Origin: Elgaria multicarinata webbii
Lineage: Eukaryota; Chordata; Lepidosauria; Squamata; Anguidae
NCBI RefSeq assembly: GCF_023053635.1
Contig: NC_086183.1
Location: forward strand, 28,903,501 to 28,967,500
Reading direction: 5' to 3'
Length of the DNA stretch: 64,000 nt
Shown here: piece by piece, positions 32,014 to 43,708 of the stretch
How the letters are laid out: every line of letters begins with the position of its first letter
Position numbering within the stretch: position 1 is the first letter of the stretch
Position numbers and translations under genes: made by a program
The notes under the pieces: generated by a model
The model's database searches: none
Told to the model about the DNA's origin: nothing
The model's input: the letters and a program-made list of their open reading frames with translations, nothing else

Positions 32014-33163
32014 ATAATATTATGCACTGGGGGAGAACATCAGCCCAAAGTCTCCTAGAATCATACATGCACATGGGGCCTTGGAGACCAGAGTCCACCC
32101 CACTGCTCAGGAAATCCAAACCAGGGCATGTACAACAACAAACCAGCTTTCGTTTGAAGAACTCCAGAGGGCCCATCACTCCTCTGGGTATTCAGTTATA
32201 TTATCAAACTCCTCTTATCATCACGGTGTTCCTCCTAATGTTCCACCGAAATCTACCCTCCTGTATCTTAAACTCATTCGACTGAATCCTGCCTTCTGGA
32301 GCACCATCAGCAAACAAGACTTTCCCCTCTTCTCTGCATCCCCAGCCCAAAGTATCTGGGACCGCACCAACCTGGCTGAGCAGACAGCACACGTAACGGA
32401 AGCAGCAGTTTGAGACTTGGGTTGGAGGGTGGCGGGGACTGGATTAATGCGCAAATTCACTGCCACTTACCTACGGCCCTTTCTGATGACATGATGCTGA
32501 AACTGGTTCCTAGTTCCTTATTTGTGCAAAATATGTTTGTTTTTGTAAAAAATCCATTCCATTTACATTTCACCGATTGTCAGGTGCCTTTCGTTCCAGT
32601 ATCCACTCAACGATAGAATCAAATTTCTTCCTATTTCCTAAACTTGCACAAATTCATACTTGTGAAAATGCACAAAATTTGCAAATCCCTTCCAAAATGT
32701 GCATTTTGCCTATAGGGGAAATGTGCATTTTCTTTCATCATCATCATCATCATCGTGTATTTTTCTATGACGAAATTTGCACAATACAATGAAATTTGCG
32801 GATTTCTCTGACATCTCTGGCGCAGAACTTTGAAAGAGAGCTCAGTCGGTCCACTGAATAAGGACCTCATCTCATCTCTCTCTGTGATCAAGAGACTGTC
32901 CCCTTGAAGATAAACAATGATTTTCTCCAATCAACGCAAACATACTTCTTTTTTTACGCAAAACACATTCATGGTGGACATTTAGACCTTAGTTTATTGA
33001 CTAGGCTCTCTTTCAAAGTTTTGCGCAACTAAGCTACCGATGCTGTTCCTGCCGGGTGTTATTTCTGATGGCGGGGACTCAGCGCCACACCTATGTCATC
33101 CAAGGAAAAGGGAGCGGCCAGTTTTGCTGAGCTCTGCACTTGATCGGCAGCCTGGGTTGGCAG
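32014..33163. other. intergenic, unassigned
   Basis: 32,620-32,830 is rich in aaatttgcac/tgtgcatttt motifs and an (ATC)n run (32737-32753), like a decayed inverted-repeat element. No gene seen. Confidence 0.35.
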
Positions 33164-33282
33164 TAGAAGCTGGTGGCTCTTCAGCTTGGATAACTCTGTT
33201 AAAGTTCTGACTGGTACTGGCCGAAACGCGGAGCGGATTCCCTGCCCCACTGACATCAGAGTCACCAGCCTCCACGGCAGAT
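33164..33282. mobile_element. MITE of the GGCTGGTGGCTC family, both ends present
   Basis: Starts cagtagaagctggtggctct and ends gagtcaccagcctccacgg, inverted copies. Related partial copies at 10720 and 23149. Confidence 0.65.
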
Positions 33283-34724
33283 TGGGGAGACTATTTCTCC
33301 ACATGACCTGCTGTCCTCTTCTCTTGCTGGGATTTTGGCCAAGAACTTCACCCCTGTCTGCTAAGTGGGATTTCTTTGGCTGGGGACTGATTCTGGGACC
33401 TTCTCAACTCAAAAGCCTGTGTTTTACTACTGAGCTACATCACACCCACACCCAGACCAGCTTCAGAGTTATTTCCAAGGTAAGTTGCCAATCGCCATTG
33501 TGTATCTCTGACTTGGCCAGCTCCATATATGCCACATGGAAACAGCCATGTAATGCTATCCAGGGAGCCAAATAATAAACTTTAGCATCCTGTCCGGAAG
33601 CACCCATAGAGTTCAGGAACAGGCAGAGTTACTGGGTACCCACCCTTGCATGCTTTCTTTCTCTTCCTGGAAAGCCTCCTCTAACAGGCAGGAATACAAC
33701 CAGCGAAGCTTCCCCTTCGCCTTCTTTGCTGTTGAAAGCTGCACCAGTGGCATTTCTGCCCATGCCACCTTCCGAAAGGCACGGGAGCTCTACCGGGAAG
33801 AAACACTGGCAACCCTACATTCGGAGATGTCGTTCCTTAATGATCTTACCATGTTCTCATTTCATTTCTGCCTGTCAAAAGAACTCTGTGTTATACCGAA
33901 GCTTGTGTGCTTGTTTCCTGGCAGACATTGGCTTGATTTATTTTTTAAAAAATGAACGTGTTGCTTATAGGATCTCACATTGCAGATTGCACACACTGCA
34001 TTATTGAACGCTGTAAAGCCAAGATCATAAATGTTCCTACATTATTTACTAGATTCTGGCTCCCCTGATAACTGTTAGGTAAATGTAATACACAGAGAAA
34101 GCTTTGGATTTGAGCATGGCTCTCTTACACTAGCAATTTTGCAGACACAGGGCTTACCCATAATAGGCTGCCACTAACCCACTGAGCTAGGAAACCCTGC
34201 AATTTAGGCCCCTAATGTTCCTCTGTGCCAAGGTTCTGCCTTGGAACACGCTATGTAATAAGCGCATTTAAGCATGTACGAAGTGCCGTTCTCTCTGGGT
34301 AGCCGCAAGCAACCCTCACCTATCCAGGATTGCAGCAGGAAAGGATTTTAGGCTAGAGAGGAGCCCTGCCAACTTCTTTTTTCCTGCCCCCACCTCCGCC
34401 CTGACTTTAATGGCTGGACAACACAAGGGAATTCAACGGGTCCGGTACAGAAACCTGGTGACGGAAACGCAGTTCACTTCTGAATTTCTCTTTGTGCAGC
34501 TACGAAAGGCAGAAACACTGTGCCAAAAAGAAAAGGGGTAGGAGAGAGAAAGAAGGCCGCAACCTTAATTAAAAATCCAGCATGAAACTTCAGAAGAGCA
34601 ATGTTGTTTTAAAAAATAAAAAAATGTATAACCCTATGCAGTGCATTGGTAGAATTAGCTGTTCTCCCATCAGAGCTGGGGGAAAGTACATGGGAGCCCC
34701 TTCATCCTATAAACCCATCAGCAT
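33283..34724. other. intergenic, unassigned
   Basis: 33,380-33,450 (ctgattctgggaccttctca ... ttttactactgagctacat) is a decayed tRNA-like SINE piece on the - strand. No gene recognised. Confidence 0.4.
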
Positions 34725-35092
34725 TCATAGAATCATAGAATAGTAGAGTTGGAAGGGGCCTCTAAGGCCATCGAGTCCAACCCCCTGCTCAATGCAGGAA
34801 TCCACCTTAAAGCATCCCTGACAGATGATTGTCCAGCTGCCTCTTGAATGCCTCTAGTGTGAGAGAGTCCACCGCCTCCCTAGGTCACTGGTTCCATTGT
34901 TGTACTGCTCTAACAGTCAGGAAGTTTTTCCTGATGTCCAGCCGGAATCTGTCTTCCTGTGACTTGAGCCCGTTGTTCCGTGTCCTGCACTCTGGGAGGA
35001 TTGAGAAGAGATCCTGGCCCTCCTCTGTGTGACAACCTTTTAGGTATTTGAAGAGTGCTATCATGTCTTCCCTCAATCTTCTTCTATCCCAG
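34725..35092 (-). mobile_element. CR1 LINE 3' end
   Basis: The - strand encodes [20 protein letters not shown] then [20 protein letters not shown]; 3' end is the complement of atagaatcatagaatagtag. Confidence 0.9.
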
Positions 35093-35190
35093 AGGCCCTC
35101 CAGAAGTTTTGGAGTAGAACTCCCATCATCTCTGTGGCTGATGGGAGCTGTAGTCCAAAACATCTGGAGGACCACATGTTGCCCATCCCT
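35093..35190. repeat. decayed fold-back element
   Basis: ggccctccagaagttttgga ... actcccatcatctctgtgg and tgatgggagctgtagtccaaaacatctggagg form imperfect inverted arms. Confidence 0.6.
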
Positions 35191-35587
35191 GTTATATGTC
35201 CACCACTAGGAAACACACACACACACACACCTCTTCCACCCTCCACATATATAGGAACTGTCTCACCCTTGTCAATGTCACTCAGTATGGTCAACACAAG
35301 GGGTGGGCAACTTCAGCCCTCCTAGGGGCTACTTGCCCTCCCTGGACCGCCCCTCCCCAAAAGGCCGCACTCCTAATTATTGTTTCCAAGCTAAACTCCT
35401 CGAAGCTCTCTGAAATTTCTATAATTCCCCCACCTTCCACGTCGTGCTTCCTATCCACTATGTTCATAGCACAAGACAATCCGTTGTAAATCATCTCTGC
35501 AGTCTTCATTACAAGTATGTAAGATTTGAATTGGTTTATCCTATTTAAATATATGCCTATGCCTTGCTGGCAATGTGCCCTATTAAC

Positions 35588-35906
35588 TAGGGTGACCCTA
35601 TGAAAAGGAGGACAGGGCTCCTGTATCTTTAACAGTTGTAGAGAAAAGGGATTTTCAGCAGGTGTCATTTGTATGCGAGCAGCACCTGGTGAAATTCCCT
35701 CTTCATCGCAATAGTTAAAGCTGCAGGTGCCCTCCTCTCTTTTGTATCTGGTCAAGAGGGCAGGACTCCTGCACCTTAGACTGTTATGATGAAGCCAAAA
35801 TTTCACCAGGTGCTACATGCATCCAAACGACACCTGCTGAAATTCCATTTTCTATATAACTTTAAAGATACAGGAACCCTGTCCTCCTTTTCATAGGGTC
35901 ACCCTA
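35588..35906. mobile_element. hAT-like non-autonomous element, 319 bp
   Basis: Ends TAGGGTGACCCTATGAAAAG and its complement CTTTTCATAGGGTCACCCTA, flanked by a perfect 8-bp duplication ctattaac. Confidence 0.92.
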
Positions 35907-36261
35907 CTATTAACCCTTTGTATTTAGCATTTAAATTGTTTATTGTTTACATGCCGGCACAGGCCTTGCTTGCAATGTGCTTTTCTAATTGCGGTGAGTG
36001 GGTTTTTTTGGGGGGAAAACCTGTTGTCTTATTCATGTCCTAGGTACGTTTTATTACAGCCCTTTGAAGAAGGCCTAATGAAAAGCAAGAGGCCAAAAAA
36101 TTGTTCATAGCATCCTGAGACTATTCTCTCTCTTTGCGCAGTCACACCTTTGGACAGGGTTACTCACTTGTCTACACAAAGGGTGGGCAACTTCAGCGGT
36201 TCTAGGGGCTACTTGCCATCCCTGGACCTTCCCCTCCCCAATGGGCTGGTTGTTTCCAAGC

Positions 36262-36581
36262 TAGGGTGACCCTATGAAAAGGAGGACCAGGCTCCTGTAT
36301 CTTTAACAGTTGTATTGAAAGGGGGATTTCAGCAGGTGTCATTTGTATAGATGGAGAACCTGGTGGAATTCCCTCTTCATCACACCAGTTAAAGCTGCAG
36401 GTGCCCTGCCCTCTTTTGTATCTAGTCACTCTAGTATAGCTCCTGCAGCTTTAACTGTTGTGATGAAGGGAGAATTTCATCAGGTGCTGCATGCATACAA
36501 ATGATACCTGCTGAAATTCCCTTTTCTATGCAACTGTTAAAGATACAGGAGCCCGGTCCTCCTTTTCATAGGGTCACCCTA
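36262..36581. mobile_element. hAT-like non-autonomous element, 320 bp
   Basis: Same family as 35588-35906; perfect 8-bp duplication ttccaagc. Confidence 0.92.
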
Positions 36582-36653
36582 TTCCAAGCTGAACTCCTTG
36601 AAGCTGTCTGAGATTTCTATATTTCCCCCACCTCCTTTCCCTCTATGTCCCAT

Positions 36654-36718
<65 letters not shown>

Positions 36719-37425
36719 TCACTGTCCTCTTCCCCCTGTCCCTATTTCCAGCCAGTGATGCTTCTCTTTCTGGCAGGGAGTCAGACTGAGTAGTGACATC
36801 TCTGGGACAGGTGGGTGGGAGGCAGGAACCCACCCACCTACGCTGCTTTCTTCAGCCCACCCCCGGGCCTCAGCCACCCCAAGGGCCTGTGGGGGAACAA
36901 GAAGGCAGGAGAAGAGCCCCCCCCCCCCCCAGCCACAGAAGGCATCTAGTGATCTGATTTCCATGCCCAGCAGCACCCTTTCCAGCCCCTTTCTCCCATG
37001 CCACCGACTCTAGGGATTGAATGGCTGCTGCAGGATCCTTCTGGGAGGTGCCAGGGGCCAGCGGTAGAACGCATGCGTTGCAGGGCACAAGGCCCCATGT
37101 GCTATGGCAGGTATATCTCCTGTTCCCAAAGGAGCAGGTAGGCAGGGGGGGGGGATGACAGGACTGCCGCACAAGAATCGCCCCAAAAGAGGAAATGCAT
37201 CATCCGAAAAGAAGACAATTTGTACAACATGTGGCATGTGCTGCTCTACATGTGTAGATGCAAATCTAGAGATCATGATTGCAGCGCATCTCACCACACT
37301 GCAGACGACTGCGACCAGGTGACCTGTATACCTGCCTGTTTCCTTTGCTCTCCAGGTGCTAGTTGGTGTCGGACAACCATTCTTAGGGGGCAACCCTATT
37401 GATTGCACCCTTGATGGCTTGGAAA
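36582..37425. other. intergenic with long (CT)n, unassigned
   Basis: An uninterrupted CT tract of about 60 bases at 36656-36715; a C run at 36918-36931; a G run at 37147-37154. No gene recognised. Confidence 0.45.
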
Positions 37426-37429
37426 GGGG

Positions 37430-37650
37430 GTTGTATGAATTCCTGGAGGAGAAGGCTATCAATGGCTACTAGCCCTGATGGCTAGGTGCTACCTCCAGTA
37501 TCAGAGGCAGCAAGCCTCTGTATGCCAGTTGCTGGGGAACATGGGTGGGAGGGTGCTGTTGCACCTGTGTCCTGCTTGTGGGTTCCTCCTCAACAGCTGG
37601 TTAGCCACTGTGTGAACAGAGTTCTGGACTAGACGGACCCCTTCTTATGA
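37430..37650 (+). mobile_element. CR1-like LINE 3' UTR fragment
   Basis: gaattcctggaggagaaggc ... cagttgctggggaacatggg ... ctgtgtgaacagagttctgg, the sense strand of the element seen on the - strand at 24660-25200. Confidence 0.7.
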
Positions 37651-37679
37651 TGATCAGGTGCCCCAAAACGATCATCCAT

Positions 37680-37905
37680 GCAAGGTGGGAGGAGCAGCAG
37701 AGGTGATTTTTGCTCCCTGTTCTCCTTCCCTGTATATTTTACTAGATGGGCTTTTTAGCCCGTCTAGCGATGGTGCTCCAGAGAGGGAAGGAAGGAGGCT
37801 GGCAGGGACGCGGATAACTCATACCTTGGCCTCTCCAGTCTCCTCCCCTCCCTGCCCACTGGAACACGCCCTTCCCCCCCTCCAAGGTTGCTTTTCCAAG
37901 CTTGG
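37680..37905. repeat. unclassified repeat with conserved hairpin, copy 2
   Basis: Shares tactagatgggctttttagcccgtctagc, gagggaaggaaggaggctgg and cctctccagtctcctcccct with 9740-9985. Confidence 0.65.
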
Positions 37906-38838
37906 AGAGCAGCCGACGTGGTTCTACAAGGTGGAGGGGGTGGATCTCCAACCCCCCCTTCCAAGGATGGAAGGCTCTCTCCGACCTCAGAGGAGGGCAC
38001 TCCCAGTATCCTATGACCCTTCAGACAACGTCTAGGGGCCCTGGGATGCTCCCTCTGGGTTCTTTATCTTTAAACTGGAATTGGACAGGCCAGGCCTTCA
38101 AACAGAGGACAGTCCTTTGTAAAAGAGGGCAAATGGCCACCGTAGGTAGGAAAAGCCCCTCCATCTCCCAGGGCCCCCCAAAATTGCTGACAGTCAAAGG
38201 AGGCAGCCATACTGGGCTAGGTGGATAAGGAGTTCAGCCTGGTAGAAGACATCTTCTCTTGTTCTTTCGTCCCCTCTAACCCTGGCGACTTCCAACCTGG
38301 CAGACGTCCTGCCAAGCACACACGGTCACACCCTTATCCTTCCTTCTCAACTTGCCAAGTGCATTAATAGATTTCTTTCCCCTTTCCCAAAAACAAAGAT
38401 GCATTTTTTTTGTTCAACAAAAAACAAAATGTATTCATGGAAAGTTCAGATTTGGGTTTTCTTTGATTTCAAACACGAGTGTACGTTGCTTTTCCAGAGA
38501 AGGCGAGATATTGACTGTGGCTAAAGGTATGAGCTGTGAATAAATCAGGATAGCGCTTGATGGAAGTAACATCTCTTTCACAAGCAAAGCATCCTTGCAA
38601 AATGCACAATCACACTATCCCAAAAACCTTAGGGAAGAAATTATGGTATGGTTGCCAACTGCTCAGGAGAAAAGAATAGCCTAGCCTGCTCCTGTGCCTT
38701 TATGCCGAAGCATGACCTGTAGAAACCAGCAGGTTGAAACTTTCCCCATCATGAAGTATGGTCGCTGGCTAATATCTGCAGAAAATTCCAGAGGGTTTGC
38801 CTGTTTAGTGGTTGCAGCAGAACAAGGAGTTTTGTCGA

Positions 38839-39158
38839 TAGGGTGACCTTATGAAAAGGAGGACAGGGCTCCTGTATCTTTAATAGTTGTATTGAAAAGG
38901 AAATTTCAGCAGGTGTCATTTGTATATATGGGGAACCTGGTAAAATGTCCTCTTCATCACAACAGTTAAAGCTGCAGGAGCCCTGCCCTCTTTTAAATCT
39001 GGTCACTCTAGTATAGCTCCTGCAGCTTTAACTGCTGTGATGAAGAGGGAATCCCACCAGGTTCTCCATATATACAAATGACACCTGCTGAAATTCCCTT
39101 TTCTGTGCAACTGTTAAAGATACAGGAGCCCGGTCCTCCTTTTCATAGGGTCGCCCTA
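38839..39158. mobile_element. hAT-like non-autonomous element, 320 bp
   Basis: Ends TAGGGTGACCTTATGAAAAG and CATAGGGTCGCCCTA. The flanks gttttgtcga and gttttgcg are an imperfect duplication, so this copy looks older than the two at 35.6 and 36.3 kb. Confidence 0.85.
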
Positions 39159-39424
39159 GTTTTGCGGCACCATAAAGCTGAACAAATTATTATGGCATAA
39201 GCTTTTGTAGACTGCGGTCCATTTTATCAGATGACAGAAGTGTTATCCTGAGTTACAAGTATACACACATGGTTGGAATTGGGGATTGTAAACAATGAGA
39301 TCGGAGAGAAATGAAATGCAGGAAATACTGACAGTGATTGACAACCTGCTGCTAACAGTGACCATTCACGAAATGCTGATAACACAAACATAGGACAATT
39401 GATGTTATAGTGTGCTTTTTAAAA

Positions 39425-39915
39425 AATGAAACCTTTGTCTTTATTATTCAGTCCTCTGCATAATGAGTTACAATTTATCAAGAGATTCAATTATCTGAAA
39501 GACCGTATTCTCCCTTATGAGCCTGCCCGTGCTTTGAGATCTTCTGGAGAAGCCCTTCTTCCGGTCCCACCATCTTCACAGGCGCGCTTGGTGGGAACAT
39601 GGGAGAGGGCCTTCTCGGTGGCTGCTCCGGTGCTTTGGAACTCTCTTCCCGGGGAAGCTACGCTGGCTCCCTCCTTGATGGGCTTTCGGAAGCAGGCAAA
39701 AACTTCTTTGTTTCAGCAGGCCTTTGGCGAATCATCTGGACCTCCATCTGTGCCAAGGACTTGTAAAATTGTCATGTATTTTAAATGTTGAATGTTTTAA
39801 TATTGTAATATACATACATATATTAAAAAAAACTTTTGTATATTTCTTTTTATAGGTTTTAAAATGTATATGTTTTAAATTTGTAAAGCCACCTTGAAGT
39901 GATGATGATGATGAT
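39425..39915 (+). mobile_element. L2-like LINE 3' end
   Basis: Encodes LKDRILPYEPARALRSSGEA, ERAFSVAAPVLWNSLPGEA and LAPSLMGFRKQAKTSLFQQA, the L2-clade C-terminus, then a TTTTAA-rich tail and ATG repeats. Flanked by inverted arms of an unnamed repeat (39190-39415 and 39925-40215). Confidence 0.88.
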
Positions 39916-40435
39916 ATCTCCAGAGGCTTGACTCAGGATAAGTGTTTTGGTTTTGGATTTTTTTTTAAATCACACTACATGTGTTAATTGGCTTACCCAG
40001 TGCTGGATGTTTGTGTTATCAGCTACAACTGTTTTGTGAACAGACGCTGTTAATAACATTGCCTGTTTACAATCCCACGCATTCACACACACCCTCAACC
40101 AAAGGTATATAGACCTGAAACACAGGATAACATTTTGTGCCTCTGATGACGAAAGTTGATGCCATCACAAATGTATTAGCCTTGAAGGTGCCACAGGACC
40201 CTTCGTTGAAATAGCTGCAGATCACTTCGCTTTTAAAAGCGCAGGAGCCAGGGCCACTAAGAAAGTTGGCAGAATTAGCAGAAGGAGACGTTCCTGGTCA
40301 TTCCTTGGAAAAGAATAGGGAAGGGAAGGAGCGTGAGGAGCCCTTTGGGGGAAATGAGGAAGGATGCGGTGACTAATGAACAGTGCAGGAAGGAATTGCT
40401 CTAATTAGCACTTTCTGGGTTTTCCAGAGGCTGCG

Positions 40436-40773
40436 AGTCCCCAAGGAGCTGGTGCGAAAGATGGAAAATCTAGAAAGCTGCTCAGAAAACCCTGCACAGC
40501 TGCAGCCGTCGGGCCTCTGCCTCAACAGACCTGAACCCTAAGAATGCCGCACCTGACCCTACTTCGGTTGCAACCCCAGGACTTGATGGCAGCCCAGAAC
40601 AGATGCACACAGGCATGAGCGTCCCTCGGGGAGGGCGGTGGCAGGGATACGCTTGTGGCAATGCCAGAAGGGAAGAAAAGGCAGATGAGAACCCTTTCCA
40701 AGAAGAGCTGCGAGCCGTTTTGCCCATCCTGGTCCTGCTCATGATTCAGGATGGAGCGCCCCCTCCCTTGTAG
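40436..40773 (+). other. coding-like unique stretch, unassigned
   Basis: After a good acceptor (gcactttctgggttttccag, with ctaattag as a possible branch site) one frame reads RLRVPKELVRKMENLESCSE ... CLNRPEP to TAA at about 40543. A second frame is open from about 40480 to TAG at 40771-40773 and ends EELRAVLPILVLLMIQDGAP then PPL. Repeat-free. I recognise neither product; only one, or none, can be real. Confidence 0.2.
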
Positions 40774-41596
40774 CTCACTTGCCCTGACTTGGTGCCTTCC
40801 GGATGTTCACATGGGACTTAGGATGGGGAAGTGCCAGCGACCATTGAGCGTCATCACACGGGGGGGGGGGGAGAATAGCGATTGGCCCATCAAGCATCTG
40901 CTGAGATACTTGCAAAAAATGTGGAACCAACTGGATCTTAGATCTCTGATCCTTGTTTTTAAGCAACAGTGAATATTCAAGGAGGAACAGTTAACGCAGG
41001 TTAATAACTGTTAAAGAGATCCGTAATTGGCACTCCTTGGCTTTTAAAAAATTTAATACACAGCAGCGGACCATCGGGAATCTAGAACCAAAATTATGTA
41101 CGCCGCGCAAGGTGGAAGCCAGCCCACCCCAGATCATACTGACCACCTTGTGGGAGAGAAACAATAAAATAAACATAAACAACTCCCTTCTCGCGCTCAG
41201 CTGACATTTCCTTCCCTGGAGGAAGGAAGGCTGAAAGTCTCCCAAGCCAACGCCAAAAGGCCCCGGGAGCACCATGTCTGCGTGAGAGAGAGAGAGAGGC
41301 TGGCTACCTCCAACATTTCAAAAGCTCTGAATGGTACATCTCACGTAAGAAAAAGGTTGTATTTCAGAAATTCAGGGATAAGGGGTTTGTGGAAAGAGGG
41401 CACAACTCTCTACCAGGAAGCAGAGGAAGCAGAAGAAACAAACTCAGGAGCCAAACAGAGGTTACAATATTTTTAATTGCTAATGTACAGTGTAACCCAG
41501 GGGAAGGACAGCAGGCACCAGACACATCTGAAGGGCGGCACTGGAGCTATGGCCTTGGTGTGGGGCTGGCGGCATGACGGAGGGATGCAAAACAGC
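40774..41596. other. intergenic, unassigned
   Basis: No gene recognised. gagcgtcatcacacgggggg at about 40848 recurs in CBLC intron 7, so some of this is repeat-derived. Confidence 0.35.
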
Positions 41597-42495
41597 TAGG
41601 GTTGCCAGCTGACCTGCTCCTGTGTCTTTAACAGCAGCTTGGTCTGCAGGGGGTGGGGGTGGGGAATCTGTAGGCAAGCTTTTCATAGACCTGGTTTGCA
41701 CATAAGAAACCTTTCCCAGAGTTTACCCATGATTTGTCTGCCAGATGATCACACAGAGCACAAGTTGTTGTTTTCAATTCCTGGGTTGTTTAATTCCCTA
41801 CTCCTTTGCCGGCTCCCTCACTGTATCCAAATGCCTGTGCAGTGCTGTAATCCTGCATATAAAGTGACTGAATTTATTTATTTATTTTTTAAAAAAATAC
41901 CACTCTTGCCCACTGCCTCTGTAGCCTGGCGAAACAGCCCATGGTACTCCGTTCACATGTAACGACAACCCATAATTAAAAGAACCCAGAGTTCCCGACC
42001 AAACAATAAACCATGGCTTCTTTTCTTGGGTTGCTTGTGGTTAACAATCCATAGCTAACCCATAGTCCCATGTTCCTGAGTATCGAGAACCCAGGACTCA
42101 ACAACCCATACTCTGGTGGTGGTTGTGTGTGAACCAGGTCGTAGAATCATACAGCTGAAGGGCTCTTGGAGGCCCTCTAGTCCAACCCCCTGCTCGATGC
42201 AGGAAATACAGAACTAGAGCATCAACATGGGCCATTTCTACACCTGCCTTTTTCCCCTGGATCGTCCCCAGATCTTTCCTGTGCATCCAAATGCCGCACA
42301 GGGGATCCTGGGAGCAGGAAGGACGATCCCTCCATTTTCCTGGGATAACCCTTAGGTATAGAAAGGGCCACGATGGCGAGGAGCATTCTCAGCACCAAAT
42401 GGCCTGCAGATCAAACTGCTGTGAAAGGCACAGAGAGCTGCAGGGTCTAGTTGTAAAATATATATATATATATTAAAAAAATGGTGGCAACCCTA
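41597..42495. mobile_element. hAT-like element with nested insertions, TAGGGTTGCC ends
   Basis: Starts TAGGGTTGCCAG, ends TGGTGGCAACCCTA; flanks aaaacagc / aaaatagc match at 7 of 8. Next to each end is ctttaacagcagcttggtctgcag or its near complement. Inside are a CR1-like scrap (42138-42225) and a small Harbinger-like MITE (42230-42369). Confidence 0.75.
42230..42369. mobile_element. small Harbinger-like MITE
   Basis: GGCCATTTCTACACCTGCC to a near-inverted gtatagaaaGGGCC; interior ggatcgtccccagatctttc and ccattttcctgggataaccc are shared with 43579-43708. Confidence 0.75.
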
Positions 42496-42603
42496 AAAAT
42501 AGCAGCAGGCAGGAGCAAAAAGGGGAATGGCAGGAAAACGGGGCGGGGTTTAAGGGGGGACGTTTCGGCCAATGAGGTATGCGAGACGGACATGACCCCA
42601 TCC

Positions 42604-42609
42604 TTTATT
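42604..42609 (-). terminator. candidate BCAM polyadenylation signal
   Basis: The first AATAAA on the - strand below the BCAM stop (TTTATT on +), in unique sequence (cgtAATAAAggatgg). It would imply a 3' UTR of about 2.2 kb. Confidence 0.35.
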
Positions 42610-43578
42610 ACGAAAATACGGCGGAAGGAGAGTAAAAAAAAGACCGGGGGGGAGTCAAGGGGTTTTCCCAGCTGCCGTTCAAGGAGGGGAAGGGTGGCCC
42701 CCTCCCTGTGAAAATGCTTCTTTTTAAAAACATGGAGGCCAAGGATTAGCCCCACCCTTTTCCTGCCCTTGCTGCCCCCCCGCCCTCACCCCCATGCTCT
42801 GCCATAGCTACGCAGCTTTGCCCTGTTCTCTAGGATGCAACACCATTAAATATACTACACCTTAAAAAAAAAAAGATAGCCCCCAAATCCCCCCCCCCAA
42901 TAAGCCAGTGTCTTGACCAGACAGTGCAAGAGAGAAAGGAGCAGAAACGCCACAGGGATTAGGGGAGGGGAGGAAGGCTGCAACACCCCCAAAAGTCTCT
43001 TTTTCCGGACAGACAAAAATGCCATGTAAAAACAACACATTTCAACGAAGAGAGTCGAAATACTGGAAGGGGTGGGAACAGGCCGCCCCCTGAAGGGGTG
43101 TGTGTGTGTGAGTGAGTGATCCTGGTCACAGAAGCATCAAGGAAGTGGCTGGACTAAAATGCATTAGCTGCCTATTGGTGAGACATGACGTTTGGGAAGG
43201 GAGGGGGGAATCCCGTAGGGCGGGAGGGATGCCGCTGGGCGCGAGCCTGCCTCGAAGCCCCGCCCCTCTGACTGGGAAGCCCCGCCTTCTAAACCCCAGG
43301 AGCTAGAGCTGGCTATACGGCGACGAATGTCGAGGGAAGCACATCGTGAACACGGGGCGAAGAGAGGCATTCCTCACCAGCCAACCATCAGGTAGAGAGG
43401 GATGAAAAGCATCGCCCTGCGGTGACATATTAGGAACCTGCACTCGAATTAAACCTGAACGGGTGCTGGTTTGTGTACGTGGCACATGGGTGCCAGAGGG
43501 AAAGATGAATGAGTCTTTTAGGGTTGCTGACAGGATGAGGGGAGAAAGCACATCCACACACATGCCCAAATCGACCTG

Positions 43579-43708
43579 GGCCGTTTCTACACCTGCCTTT
43601 TTTCCTGGGATTGTCCCGGGATCATCCCTGTTCATCCAAATGTCACACAGGGGATCCCGGAACAATCCCTCCATTTTCCTGGGATAACCCTTAGGTGTTG
43701 AAAGGGCC
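43579..43708. mobile_element. small Harbinger-like MITE in BCAM 3' region
   Basis: GGCCGTTTCTACACCTGCC to gtgttgaaaGGGCC, flanked by ctg on both sides (3-bp duplication). Confidence 0.8.

Noticed and set aside
36656-36715. regulatory GA/CT element
   Set aside because: A pure dinucleotide tract with no other support; listed only as a microsatellite.
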